Of a stretch of DNA of 64,000 nt, positions 36,954-45,200 are shown piece after piece. Source of the DNA: Ramlibacter pinisoli (GTDB taxonomy: Bacteria; Pseudomonadota; Gammaproteobacteria; Burkholderiales; Burkholderiaceae_C). Position 1 is the first letter of the stretch; each line of letters opens with the position of its first letter. Both the position numbers and the translations under genes were made by a program. Under the pieces are notes generated by a model. That model was not told the DNA's origin and did no database searches. It was given only the letters and a program-made list of their open reading frames with translations. The stretch spans positions 806,001-870,000 of the forward strand of contig NZ_WSEL01000009.1 of assembly GCF_009758015.1 (NCBI RefSeq), in the 5' to 3' direction.

Positions 36954-38648
36954 TCAGCGCAGCTCGTGCGGGAAATACTTGATGACGCAGTCGACCGGGT
37001 TCGGCGCGGCCTGCCCGAGGCCGCAGATGGACGCATCGCGCATCACCTGCGACAGCTCGCCGAGCAGCTGCTGGTCCCACTGCGGCGTGGCGATGAGCTG
37101 TTCCGCCTTGGCGGTGCCCACCCGGCACGGCGTGCACTGGCCGCACGACTCGTGGTGGAAGAAGTGCATCAGGTTGCGCGCCGCGGCCGTGGCGGTGTCC
37201 TGGTCGGACAGCACCATCACCGCCGCCGACCCGATGAAGCAGCCGTACGGCTGCAGGGTGTCGAAGTCGAGCGGGATGTCGTTCATGCTGGCCGGCAGGA
37301 TGCCGCCCGAGGCGCCACCCGGCAGGTAGGCATAGAAGGCATGGCCGTCCTGCATGCCGCCGCAATACTCGTCGATGAGCTGCTGGATGGTGATGCCGGC
37401 CGGCGCCAGCTTCATGCCCGGGTCCTTCACGCGGCCCGAGACCGAGAACGAGCGCAGGCCCTTGCGGCCGTTGCGGCCCTGCGAGGCGAACCACTCGCCG
37501 CCCTTCTCCAGGATCTCGCGCACCCAGTACAGGGTCTCGAAGTTGTGCTCCAGCGTCGGACGGCCGAACAGCCCGACCTGCGCCACGTAGGGCGGCCGCA
37601 GCCGCGGCATGCCGCGCTTGCCCTCGATGGACTCGATCATCGCGGACTCCTCGCCGCAGATGTAGGCGCCGGCGCCGCGGCGCAGCTCGATGGCGGGCAG
37701 CGTCACCGGCGGGTTGGCCTTGAGCTTCTCGAGTTCGGCCTCGAGCAGCGCGCGGCAGCCGTGGTATTCGTCGCGCAGGTAGATGTAGATGCGGTCGATG
37801 CCCACGGCCCAGGCCGCGATGAGCATGCCCTCGAGGAAGCGGTGCGGGTCGCGCTCGAGGTAGATCCGGTCCTTGAACGTGCCGGGCTCGCCCTCGTCGA
37901 TATTCACCGCCATCAGGCGCGGGCCCGGCTCGTTGCGCACGATGCGCCACTTGCGTCCGGCCGGGAAGCCAGCGCCGCCGAGGCCACGCAGCCCCGACCC
38001 TTCCATGGTCTTGATGACGTCCTCGACGGCCACCTCGCCGTTGATGCAGCGGCTCAGGAGCGAATAGCCTCCCGCTTTCGCGTATTGCGCGAGGTCGGTG
38101 TAGGGCTCGGGCTCGTGCCGCGTCGCGCCGGCCTGCACCTTGGCGACGACCGCCTCGCAGCTGGCGCGGGGCACCGGGTTCTGTCCGACCACCGCCACGG
38201 GCGCCTGTTCGCAGCGGCCCACGCAGGGCGCCGCCAGCACACGCACCTCGCGCCCCAGCAGCGCGGGCAGCTTGGCCATCAGTTCGCCGGCGCCTGCCAT
38301 CTCGCACGACAGGCTCTCGCACACGCGCACCGTGAGCGGCGCCGGCGCGTCCTGGCCCTCCTTCACCACGTCGAAGTGGTGGTAGAAGCTCGCGACCTCG
38401 AAGACCTGCGCCTGCGCCATCCTCATCTCCTGCGCGAGCGCCGCCAGATGCGCCGCCGGCAGGTGGCCGAAATGGTCCTGGAGCTTGTGCAGGTGCTCGA
38501 TCAGAAGGTCGGGCTGGCGCGAGGCGTCGCCCAGCAGGCGCTGCACGTCGGCCAGCGCCTGCGGCTCGACCCGGCGCCCCTTGGGGGCTTCGCGCCGTCG
38601 CTGGCGGGAGACTTCCTGGACGGCGATGGGAATGACGGGATGGTTCAT
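36954..38648 (-). CDS. Formate dehydrogenase beta subunit, fused FdsG-FdsB (NuoE-NuoF)
   Basis: Diaphorase subunit that passes electrons from formate oxidation to NAD. The start at 38648 (MNHPVIPIAVQEV) gives 564 residues. Residues up to about 155 are NuoE/FdsG-like, with cysteines in RVCESLSCEMAG and APCVGRCEQAP for a [2Fe-2S] cluster. The rest is NuoF/FdsB-like, with the FMN/NAD loop GLRGLGGAGFPAGRKW, the NADH-binding RRGAGAYICGEESAMIESIEG and the [4Fe-4S] motif ESCGQCTPCRVG plus a later Cys. In many Burkholderiales these are two genes; the fusion recalls Methylobacterium Fdh1B. It begins 16 bp after frc. Confidence 0.94.
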   Translation of the reverse strand: MNHPVIPIAVQEVSRQRRREAPKGRRVEPQALADVQRLLGDASRQPDLLIEHLHKLQDHFGHLPAAHLAALAQEMRMAQAQVFEVASFYHHFDVVKEGQDAPAPLTVRVCESLSCEMAGAGELMAKLPALLGREVRVLAAPCVGRCEQAPVAVVGQNPVPRASCEAVVAKVQAGATRHEPEPYTDLAQYAKAGGYSLLSRCINGEVAVEDVIKTMEGSGLRGLGGAGFPAGRKWRIVRNEPGPRLMAVNIDEGEPGTFKDRIYLERDPHRFLEGMLIAAWAVGIDRIYIYLRDEYHGCRALLEAELEKLKANPPVTLPAIELRRGAGAYICGEESAMIESIEGKRGMPRLRPPYVAQVGLFGRPTLEHNFETLYWVREILEKGGEWFASQGRNGRKGLRSFSVSGRVKDPGMKLAPAGITIQQLIDEYCGGMQDGHAFYAYLPGGASGGILPASMNDIPLDFDTLQPYGCFIGSAAVMVLSDQDTATAAARNLMHFFHHESCGQCTPCRVGTAKAEQLIATPQWDQQLLGELSQVMRDASICGLGQAAPNPVDCVIKYFPHELR

Positions 38649-38664
38649 TGTTGTGTGTTGGGCG

Positions 38665-39912
38665 TCACAGCACACCCTCGGTGCGCAGGCGCTCGATGTC
38701 GCTGCCGCTGTAGCCCAGCTGCCGCAGCACCTCCTCGGTGTGCTCGCCCAGCAGGGGCGAGCGCGTCACTTCCGTCTGGCTGTCCGACAGCTTGATCGGA
38801 TTGCCGACGGTCAAATACTTGCCACGCGCCGGATGGTCGACCTCGACCACGGTGCCCGTGGCGCGCAGCGACTCGTCCTCGGCGATCTCCTTCATCGACA
38901 GGATCGGGCCGCAGGGGATGTCGAACTCGTTGAGGATGTCCATGGCCTCGAACTTGGTCTTGGTCTTGGTCCATTCCTCGATGCGGTCGAAGATCATCTT
39001 CAGGTGCGGCAGGCGGGCCTGCGGCGTGGCGAAGTGCGGATTGGTGATCCAGTCCTCCTCGCCGATCACCTTGCAGATGGCAGGCCAGACGGCGCCCTGC
39101 GTGATGAAGTAGATGTAGGCGTTGGGATCCTTCTGCCAGCCCTTGCACTTCAGGATGGAACCCGGCTGGCCGCCGCCCGACGCGTTGCCGGCCCGGGGCA
39201 CGGCCTCGCCGAATTCGATCTCGGGGTACTGCGGGTACTCGCGCAGCTCGCCCGTGCGCTCCAGGCGCTGCTGGTCGCGCAGCTTGACGCGGCACAAGTT
39301 GAGCACGGCGTCCTGCATGGCCGCCATCACCTTCTGGCCGCGGCCGGTCTTCTCGCGCTGGAACAGCGCGGTGACGATGCCAAGCGCCAGGTGCAGGCCG
39401 GTGCCGCTGTCGCCGATCTGCGCGCCCGTCACCATCGGCAGGCCATCAGGGTCGCCGGTGGTGGAGGCCGCGCCGCCGGCGCACTGGGCGACGTTCTCGT
39501 AGACCTTGCAGTCGACGTAGGGGCCGGGCCCGAAGCCCTTGACCGACGCGAGGATCATCCTCGGATTGGTCTTCTGGATGTGCTCCCAGGTCACGCCCAT
39601 GCGGTCCAGCGCGCCGGGCGCGAAATTCTCGACCAGCACGTCGCAGTGCCTGATCAGCGAGTCGAGCACCTCGCGGCCGGCGGCCGTCTTGGTGTTGAGC
39701 GTGATCGACCGCTTGTTGTGGTTCAGCATCGTGAAATAGAGGCTGTCCACGTCGGGGATGTCGCGCAGCTGGCCGCGCGTGGCGTCCCCCTCGCCGGCTC
39801 TCTCGACCTTGATCACGTCGGCGCCGAACCAGGCCAGCAACTGGGTGCAGGTGGGTCCGGACTGGACGTGGGTGAAGTCGAGGATGCGAATCCCTTCAAG
39901 CGCTTTGGTCAT
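38665..39912 (-). CDS. frc: Formyl-CoA:oxalate CoA-transferase, copy 1
   Basis: Class III CoA-transferase that moves CoA from formyl-CoA to oxalate. The 415 residues begin [20 protein letters not shown], contain the catalytic Asp (about D168) in [13 protein letters not shown], and the glycine loop SGGGQPG that closes over the active site in characterised Frc proteins. It is followed after 16 bp by the formate dehydrogenase genes, so formate released by this reaction would be oxidised directly. A second copy lies two genes upstream in the same operon; the two are clearly paralogous but differ along their whole length. Confidence 0.94.
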   Translation of the reverse strand: MTKALEGIRILDFTHVQSGPTCTQLLAWFGADVIKVERAGEGDATRGQLRDIPDVDSLYFTMLNHNKRSITLNTKTAAGREVLDSLIRHCDVLVENFAPGALDRMGVTWEHIQKTNPRMILASVKGFGPGPYVDCKVYENVAQCAGGAASTTGDPDGLPMVTGAQIGDSGTGLHLALGIVTALFQREKTGRGQKVMAAMQDAVLNLCRVKLRDQQRLERTGELREYPQYPEIEFGEAVPRAGNASGGGQPGSILKCKGWQKDPNAYIYFITQGAVWPAICKVIGEEDWITNPHFATPQARLPHLKMIFDRIEEWTKTKTKFEAMDILNEFDIPCGPILSMKEIAEDESLRATGTVVEVDHPARGKYLTVGNPIKLSDSQTEVTRSPLLGEHTEEVLRQLGYSGSDIERLRTEGVL

Positions 39913-39966
39913 GGTGTTCCGAGAGGGTGCCCGGCAGGACGCCGGATGCGAGGAAGCAGCGGGCGC

Positions 39967-39980
39967 GAGCCCGCGGTCAA
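39967..39980 (-). promoter_or_regulatory. Degenerate Crp/Fnr half-site TTGAC-CGCG-GGCTC
   Basis: The left arm and centre match the full palindromes at 43.6 and 48.5 kb, but the right arm is lost. It lies about 55 bp upstream of frc copy 1, just after a GATAAT box at 39987-39992 that could be an internal -10. Confidence 0.35.
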
Positions 39981-40007
39981 CTCTCCATTATCGGGCGCAC
40001 GCCCAGC

Positions 40008-40460
40008 TCACGGCTGGGCTGGCCCACCCGTTCCACGGACCTGCATCTCCAGTTCCGTGAGGCGCTTGCGGAGATTGCGGTCCTCCGCGAACCGCGCGCT
40101 TTCGTCGCGCACCGCCGCCACGATGGCGGCCACCTGGCCAGCCGCGTCGCGCAGCAGGGCCACGGTGAAGGCGATCGACAGCGGCCGCCCTTCCTTGTGC
40201 AGGGCCGGTACCCGCAGCACGTCGTTGCCATAGCGCGTGAGGCCGGTCGCCATGGTCTTGTCATAGCCGTCCCAGTGCCGTTGGCGCTGGCGCTCCGGGA
40301 TGATGAGATCCAGCGACTGGCCCAGGGCCTCCTGCTCGCTGAAGCCGAAGATGCGCGTTGCCGCAGCGTTCCAGTACGTGATGACCCCCTTGGGATCGCA
40401 CACCACCACTCCGTCGCCGATGACCTCGACCAGCTGCTTGTAGTCCACGGTTCCTTGCAT
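40008..40460 (-). CDS. Stand-alone PAS-domain protein
   Basis: A 150-residue protein consisting of one PAS domain (VIGDGVVVCDPKGVITYWNAAATRIFGFSEQEALG to about residue 115) and a short charged helix (ARFAEDRNLRKRLTELEMQV) that could dimerise. No kinase, HTH or cyclase domain is present. It sits inside the oxc-frc-frc-fdh operon, so it probably senses a ligand or redox state for an unknown partner. A HWDGY stretch resembles the haem region of FixL-type PAS domains, but the His is shifted by one position, so haem binding is doubtful. Confidence 0.88.
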   Translation of the reverse strand: MQGTVDYKQLVEVIGDGVVVCDPKGVITYWNAAATRIFGFSEQEALGQSLDLIIPERQRQRHWDGYDKTMATGLTRYGNDVLRVPALHKEGRPLSIAFTVALLRDAAGQVAAIVAAVRDESARFAEDRNLRKRLTELEMQVRGTGGPAQP

Positions 40461-40515
40461 GGTTGTCGTCCTGTGCGAAAACGGCGGCGGAGCCGGGGCC
40501 CCGCCGCGAGTTCTG

Positions 40516-41793
40516 TCAGACCACCTTCATCGCGTGCATCGTCGCGATCTGGTCCTTGCTGTAGCCCAGCTCGCCCAGGATCTCGTCGGTGTGCTGCCCC
40601 AGCAGCGGGGACGCGGTGACCTGCGGCTTGAGGTCCGAGAACTTGATCGGCGAGCCGACCGTGTAGTAGCTGCCGCGCACCGGGTGCTGCACCTCGACGA
40701 TGGAGCCGCTCTTGCGCAGCGACTCGTCACGCAGCAGTTCCTTCATCGACAGCACCGGGGCGCACGGAATGTCGAACTTGCGCAGCACGTCGACGGCCTC
40801 GAACTTGGTCTTGTCCTTCAGCCAGTCCTCGATGGTGGCGAAGATCTCGGTGATGTGCGGCTGGCGCGCCTTGGGCGTGGTGTAGGCCGGATCGGTCTTC
40901 CACTCGGGCTTGCCGATGGCGTCGCAGATCGGCTCCCAGGCGTGGCCCTGCACCGTGAAGTAGATGTAGGCGTTGGGGTCGGTCTGCCAGCCCTTGCACT
41001 TCAGGATCCAGCCCGGCTGGCCGCCGCCGCCAGCGTTGCCGCCGCGCGGGGTGACCTTGTCCTTGAAGGCATCCATTTCGTGCGGGTACTGGGGGTACTC
41101 CTCCAGGTAGCCCAGGCGCTCCAGGCGCTGCTGGTCGCGCATCTTCACGCGGCACAGGTTCAGCACGGCGTCCTGCATGGACACGGCCACCTTCTGGCCC
41201 TTGCCGGTCTGCTGGCGGCCGATGTAGGCGGTCAGGATGCCGATGGCCAGGTGCATGCCGGTGTTGGAGTCACCGAGCGCCGCGGCCGAGATCGTCGGCT
41301 CGGAGTTCTCGCCCTTCCACCAGCCGGTGGTGGAAGCCGAACCGCCGGCGCACTGCGCCACGTTCTCGTAGACCTTCAGGTCCTCGTAGTGGTGGCCGTC
41401 GCTGAAGCCCTTGACGGACGCCAGGATCATCTTCGGGTTGAGCTGCTGGATGTACTCCCAGCTGAAGCCCATGCGATCGAGCGCGCCGGGGCCGAAGTTC
41501 TCGACCATCACGTCGCTTTCCTTGATCAGCTTCTCCAGCACTTCCTTGCCGGCAGGCGTCTTGGTATCCAGCGTCAGGCCGCGCTTGTTGCTGTTGAGCA
41601 TCGTGAAGTACAGCGCGTCGGCATCGGGGATGTCGCGCAACTGGCTACGGGTGACGTCGCCGGCACCGGGACGCTCCAGCTTGATCACGTCCGCGCCGAA
41701 CCAGGCCAGCAACTGCGTGCAGGCAGGGCCGGCTTGCACGTGGGTGAAATCGATGATCTTGATGCCCTTCAGGGGCAGGTTCTGGGTGCTCAT
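40516..41793 (-). CDS. frc: Formyl-CoA:oxalate CoA-transferase, copy 2
   Basis: Class III CoA-transferase of 425 residues, closest in features to the characterised Oxalobacter enzyme (428 residues). It has [20 protein letters not shown] at the N-terminus, the catalytic Asp (about D175) in [15 protein letters not shown], and the full GGGGQPGW flexible loop. The start at 41793 follows a GGAG-containing leader. It lies 32 bp after oxc, forming the core oxc-frc pair of oxalate catabolism, in which formyl-CoA from Oxc activates the next oxalate. Confidence 0.96.
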   Translation of the reverse strand: MSTQNLPLKGIKIIDFTHVQAGPACTQLLAWFGADVIKLERPGAGDVTRSQLRDIPDADALYFTMLNSNKRGLTLDTKTPAGKEVLEKLIKESDVMVENFGPGALDRMGFSWEYIQQLNPKMILASVKGFSDGHHYEDLKVYENVAQCAGGSASTTGWWKGENSEPTISAAALGDSNTGMHLAIGILTAYIGRQQTGKGQKVAVSMQDAVLNLCRVKMRDQQRLERLGYLEEYPQYPHEMDAFKDKVTPRGGNAGGGGQPGWILKCKGWQTDPNAYIYFTVQGHAWEPICDAIGKPEWKTDPAYTTPKARQPHITEIFATIEDWLKDKTKFEAVDVLRKFDIPCAPVLSMKELLRDESLRKSGSIVEVQHPVRGSYYTVGSPIKFSDLKPQVTASPLLGQHTDEILGELGYSKDQIATMHAMKVV

Positions 41794-41825
41794 GGTTAGC
41801 TCCTGGTGATTCTGGTTGGAGGTGC

Positions 41826-43556
41826 TCAGGCGGCTGCCTTCTTGGCGGCCGCGGGATTGAGGCTGGTGATGCGGCCGCTCTCGGTGCCGGCCGTCTCGTC
41901 GATGATGGCGTTGATGAGGGTCGGCTTGCCCGACGCCACGGCCTCGTCGATCGCCTTCTGCAGTTCCTCGGGGGTGGCCGCGCGCACGCCGACGCCGCCG
42001 AAGGCCTGCATCATCAACTCGTAGCGGGAGTCCTTCACGAACAGCGTGGGGGCCATGTCGGCGCCGCCGCTCAGGTTCTTGTCGGTGCCCTTGTAGATGC
42101 CGTTGTTGTTGAAGACGACGACACACACCGGCAGGTTGTAGCGGCAGATGGTCTCGACTTCCATGCCACTGAAGCCGAAGGCGCTGTCGCCCTCGATGGC
42201 GATGACCTGCTTGCCGGTGACCACGGCGGCGGCGACGGCGAAGCCCATGCCGATGCCCATGATGCCCCAGGTGCCCACGTCGAGGCGCTTGCGCGGCTCG
42301 TACATGTCGACGATGGAGCGTGCGAAGTCGAGCGTGTTGGCGCCCTCGTTCACCACGATCGCGTCCGGGTTGGCCTTGACCGCGTTGCGCAGCACGTTGA
42401 GCGCGCTGTGGAAGTTCATCACCGGCGGGTTCTTCGACAGCGTCTCGGCCATCTTGGTGAGGTTCTTGTCCTTGCGGTCGGCGATGGCGCCGGTCCAGTC
42501 GGCCGGCGGCTTGCTCCAGCCGGACCCCATGGCCTTGTTCAACTCGCCGATGCACGAGCCGATGTCGCCCACCAGCGGCGCGGCGATGGCCACGTTGCTG
42601 TCCATCTCGGTCGGCGAGATGTCGATCTGGATGAACTGCTGCTTGCCCGCTTCCTTGGACGAGGCGCCGCCCCAGGTCTTGCCCTTGCCGTGCGACAGCA
42701 GCCAGTTCAGGCGCGCGCCGACCAGCATCACGACGTCGGCTTCGGCCAGGACGTAGGAGCGCGCGGCGGAGGCCGACTGGGCATGGTTGTCCGGCAGCAG
42801 GCCCTTGGCCATGGACATCGGCAGGTAGGGGATGCCGCTCTTCTCGACGAAGGCACGGATCTCGGCGTCGGCCTGTGCGTAGGCGGCGCCCTTGCCCAGG
42901 ATGACGAGCGGCTTCTTGGCGCCCTTGAGCAGGTCGACGGCGCGCTTGACGGCGTCGGCACCGGGCAGCTGCTTGGGCGCCGGATCGACGACCTTGATCA
43001 GCGACTTCTTGCCGGCATCGGCGTTCATGGTCTGCGCGAACAGCTTGGCCGGCAGGTCCAGGTAGACGCCGCCGGGACGGCCCGACAGCGCGGCGCGGAT
43101 GGCGCGCGCGATGCCGACGCCGATGTCCTCGGCGTGCAGCACGCGGAAGGCCGCCTTGCACAGCGGCTTGGCGATGGCGAGCTGGTCCATCTCCTCGTAG
43201 TCGCCCTGCTGCAGGTCGACGATCTCGCGCTCGCTGGAGCCCGAGATGAGGATCATGGGGAAGCAGTTGGTGGTGGCGTTGGCCAGGGCGGTGAGGCCGT
43301 TCAGGAAGCCGGGCGCCGACACGGTGAAGCAGATGCCGGGCTTCTGGGTGAGGAAGCCGGCGGCGGCGGCGGCATTGCCGGCGTGCTGCTCGTGGCGGAA
43401 CGAGATGACCTTCATGCCCTCGCCCTGCGCAATGCGCAGGAAATCGGTGATGGGGATACCGGGCAGAGCGAAGATGGTGTCGATGTCGTTGAGCTTCAAC
43501 GCATCGATGACCAGATGGAAACCATCCGTCTCTTTAGCTTGCGTTTCACTGGTCAT
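41826..43556 (-). CDS. oxc: Oxalyl-CoA decarboxylase
   Basis: Thiamine-diphosphate enzyme converting oxalyl-CoA to formyl-CoA and CO2. The 576 residues include the activating E56 in SFRHEQHAG, contrasting with V51 of glyoxylate carboligase in this window, the central domain, and the ThDP/Mg motif [20 protein letters not shown]. The Lys/Ala-rich C-terminus is flexible. It heads the operon; a TATGAT -10 box at 43604-43609 is preceded by a perfect Crp/Fnr-type palindrome centred near -42, and the Crp/Fnr gene diverges from it. Confidence 0.96.
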   Translation of the reverse strand: MTSETQAKETDGFHLVIDALKLNDIDTIFALPGIPITDFLRIAQGEGMKVISFRHEQHAGNAAAAAGFLTQKPGICFTVSAPGFLNGLTALANATTNCFPMILISGSSEREIVDLQQGDYEEMDQLAIAKPLCKAAFRVLHAEDIGVGIARAIRAALSGRPGGVYLDLPAKLFAQTMNADAGKKSLIKVVDPAPKQLPGADAVKRAVDLLKGAKKPLVILGKGAAYAQADAEIRAFVEKSGIPYLPMSMAKGLLPDNHAQSASAARSYVLAEADVVMLVGARLNWLLSHGKGKTWGGASSKEAGKQQFIQIDISPTEMDSNVAIAAPLVGDIGSCIGELNKAMGSGWSKPPADWTGAIADRKDKNLTKMAETLSKNPPVMNFHSALNVLRNAVKANPDAIVVNEGANTLDFARSIVDMYEPRKRLDVGTWGIMGIGMGFAVAAAVVTGKQVIAIEGDSAFGFSGMEVETICRYNLPVCVVVFNNNGIYKGTDKNLSGGADMAPTLFVKDSRYELMMQAFGGVGVRAATPEELQKAIDEAVASGKPTLINAIIDETAGTESGRITSLNPAAAKKAAA

Positions 43557-43603
43557 GCTTAGTCTCCAAAGTTGGGCTGCAGGTTCATTTGCAGCGCGGC
43601 GTT

Positions 43604-43609
43604 ATCATA
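43604..43609 (-). promoter_or_regulatory. -10 box TATGAT of the oxc operon
   Basis: TATGAT gives +1 at about 43597, with a poor -35 (TGGAGA). The Crp/Fnr palindrome is centred at about -42.5, the class II activator position that compensates for weak -35 boxes. Confidence 0.6.
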
Positions 43610-43632
43610 GGAATCGCGGTTTCCGTTCTCCA

Positions 43633-43646
43633 TTGACCGCGGTCAA
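43633..43646. promoter_or_regulatory. Crp/Fnr-type operator TTGAC-CGCG-GTCAA (oxc/regulator)
   Basis: Perfect 14-bp palindrome between oxc and the divergent Crp/Fnr gene. It matches the FNR consensus TTGAT-N4-ATCAA with C/G in place of T/A in the fifth position of each arm. The same site occurs upstream of tctC. Confidence 0.75.
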
Positions 43647-43711
43647 TTTTTGAAAGATCCAGCGCGATTCCCGAGGGTGCGAAAGCCAGGCCCCGGCAGC
43701 GATCCGGCTCC

Positions 43712-44320
43712 ATGACTTCCATCGACGAGCATTCCGACAGGAACATCATCCGCGTCCAGTTGCGCCAGAACGCGGTGCTCAAGGGGATCAACGGGGAACA
43801 GAGTGCGGAGCTCGAGCCGCACCTGTCCATCCTCGAGTGCAACAAGGGCGACGTGCTCCTCGAGCAGGGTGTCTACGAGATGCACCAGTACTTCGTGCTG
43901 GACGGCATCCTCAAGCGGGTGGTGAGCAACGCGGAGGGGCACCAGATGATCCTTCGCTTCGCCGCCGAGAGGGACATGGAGACCAGCTACGCCGCCTGGA
44001 AGCTCGGCTCGCGCACGCCCTACAGCATCGTGGCCGTGACCAAGACGCGGGTGGCCGTGCTGCCGATGCCGCAGTGGGAGCAGTTCCTCGCCCGTCACGA
44101 AGAGATCCGGCGCTCGTTCGAATACCTCGTGATGCAACTCATGAGCGACGTGATGGCGCACACCATCACGCTGCACCTGCTCGATGCGCCCGGCCGCTAC
44201 AAGCGCTTCGTGCGCCGGCATCCCGACCTGCAGGAACGCATCCCGAAGAAGGAACTCGCTTCCTACCTCAACCTGTCGGCCGAGACGCTGAGCCGGCTGA
44301 AGCAGCGCGGCAAGATCTGA
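43712..44320 (+). CDS. Crp/Fnr-family regulator divergent from oxc
   Basis: A 202-residue regulator with a cyclic-nucleotide-type effector barrel (NKGDVLLEQGVYEMHQYFVLDG) and a C-terminal HTH (IPKKELASYLNLSAETLSRL). The recognition helix has E-x-x-S-R, the FNR-like triplet that reads TTGA half-sites, matching the TTGAC palindromes here. It lacks the N-terminal cysteines of oxygen-sensing FNR and the full cAMP-binding signature of CRP, so the signal is something else, perhaps a CoA ester or carboxylate. It probably controls oxc, itself and tctCBA. Confidence 0.92.
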   Translation: MTSIDEHSDRNIIRVQLRQNAVLKGINGEQSAELEPHLSILECNKGDVLLEQGVYEMHQYFVLDGILKRVVSNAEGHQMILRFAAERDMETSYAAWKLGSRTPYSIVAVTKTRVAVLPMPQWEQFLARHEEIRRSFEYLVMQLMSDVMAHTITLHLLDAPGRYKRFVRRHPDLQERIPKKELASYLNLSAETLSRLKQRGKI

Positions 44321-44345
44321 GGGCGGCACGACACACCCGCTGGGG

Positions 44346-45179
44346 TCAGGTCTTGGCGGACGCGAAGCGGCGCGTGATGGACATGAGCCGCAGTTCGTTG
44401 TCGACCTTGCCGACGCCGGCCACCGTGGCGGCCACGCGCGCCGCCTCGGCGCTCTCGGCGGCCGTGAGCACGATGCCGCGCAACACGACGCGGCCCTGTA
44501 CGGCCTCGATGCTGATGTCGACGGCCTGCGTGGTCGGCTGCTCCTTGAGCGCCGCACGCACCGCGGATTCGAGCGCCAGGTTGTCCAGCACTTCCCGCGA
44601 AGCCTCGGTTTCCTGGAACTCCGGCCGCCCGGCCAGGTGCAGGATCTGCTCGACGCAGCTGTCGATGGACAGCCGGTCGGTGTTGAGGACGACGTCGTAC
44701 AGCAGCGGGTCACCCCAGGTGACGCCGAACTGGGCGTGCATGCGGGCCGCGTGCGCGGCATCGCTGCGCCGAACCTCGGCCTCGGCCATGGCCGCGTCGT
44801 CGGTGTCCAGCTTGTCCATCAGCCACTGCACGCGCTGCTCGAACGGGCGGGTGACGCGCACCCGCACCGCGTGGCGCACCGGGCGCAGCAGACAGGTGGC
44901 GCCCCAGCCGCGCAGCACGATGTTGCCGCGCGAGGCCAGCGCATAGACCTCCTGGGCCGTGTAGACAGCCACCCGGCCGGGATCGGCCGCGAACCGCTCG
45001 ACGATGCCGGCCTTGCCCTCGCGCAGACGCTTGACCAGGCTGGTGGGAACGTCCAGCTTACCGGCGACGTGCTCGAGGACTTCGTGGCGCAGCACCTGCA
45101 GTTGCGCCACCTCGGCGAGGCGCAGCGCCACGTCCTTGGCGAGCGACCCCATTTCCTGGGTCAGTGCGATGACGGGCAT
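44346..45179 (-). CDS. Cytidylate-kinase-like domain fused to BON domain
   Basis: A 277-residue cytoplasmic protein. Residues 1 to about 190 match the cytidylate-kinase-like family (MPVIALTQEMGSLAKDVALRLAE, LRGWGATCLLRP, RVQWLMDKLDTDDAAMAEAEV); residues about 195-270 are a BON domain (VRAALKEQPTTQAVDISIEAV, VGKVDNELRLMS). The nucleotide loop reads EMGSLAKD and lacks the usual glycine-rich GSGG, so kinase activity is doubtful. It lies 21 bp after tctA as the fourth gene of the transporter operon. I infer a sensory or regulatory role in transport; no function is known to me. Confidence 0.82.
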   Translation of the reverse strand: MPVIALTQEMGSLAKDVALRLAEVAQLQVLRHEVLEHVAGKLDVPTSLVKRLREGKAGIVERFAADPGRVAVYTAQEVYALASRGNIVLRGWGATCLLRPVRHAVRVRVTRPFEQRVQWLMDKLDTDDAAMAEAEVRRSDAAHAARMHAQFGVTWGDPLLYDVVLNTDRLSIDSCVEQILHLAGRPEFQETEASREVLDNLALESAVRAALKEQPTTQAVDISIEAVQGRVVLRGIVLTAAESAEAARVAATVAGVGKVDNELRLMSITRRFASAKT

Positions 45180-45200
45180 GGCGGGCGCCTCGGTGAAGGG

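Noticed and set aside
40008..40460. Haem-binding FixL-like PAS domain
   Set aside because: The His is one residue out of register with the FixL ligand and the flanking sequence is common in non-haem PAS domains.
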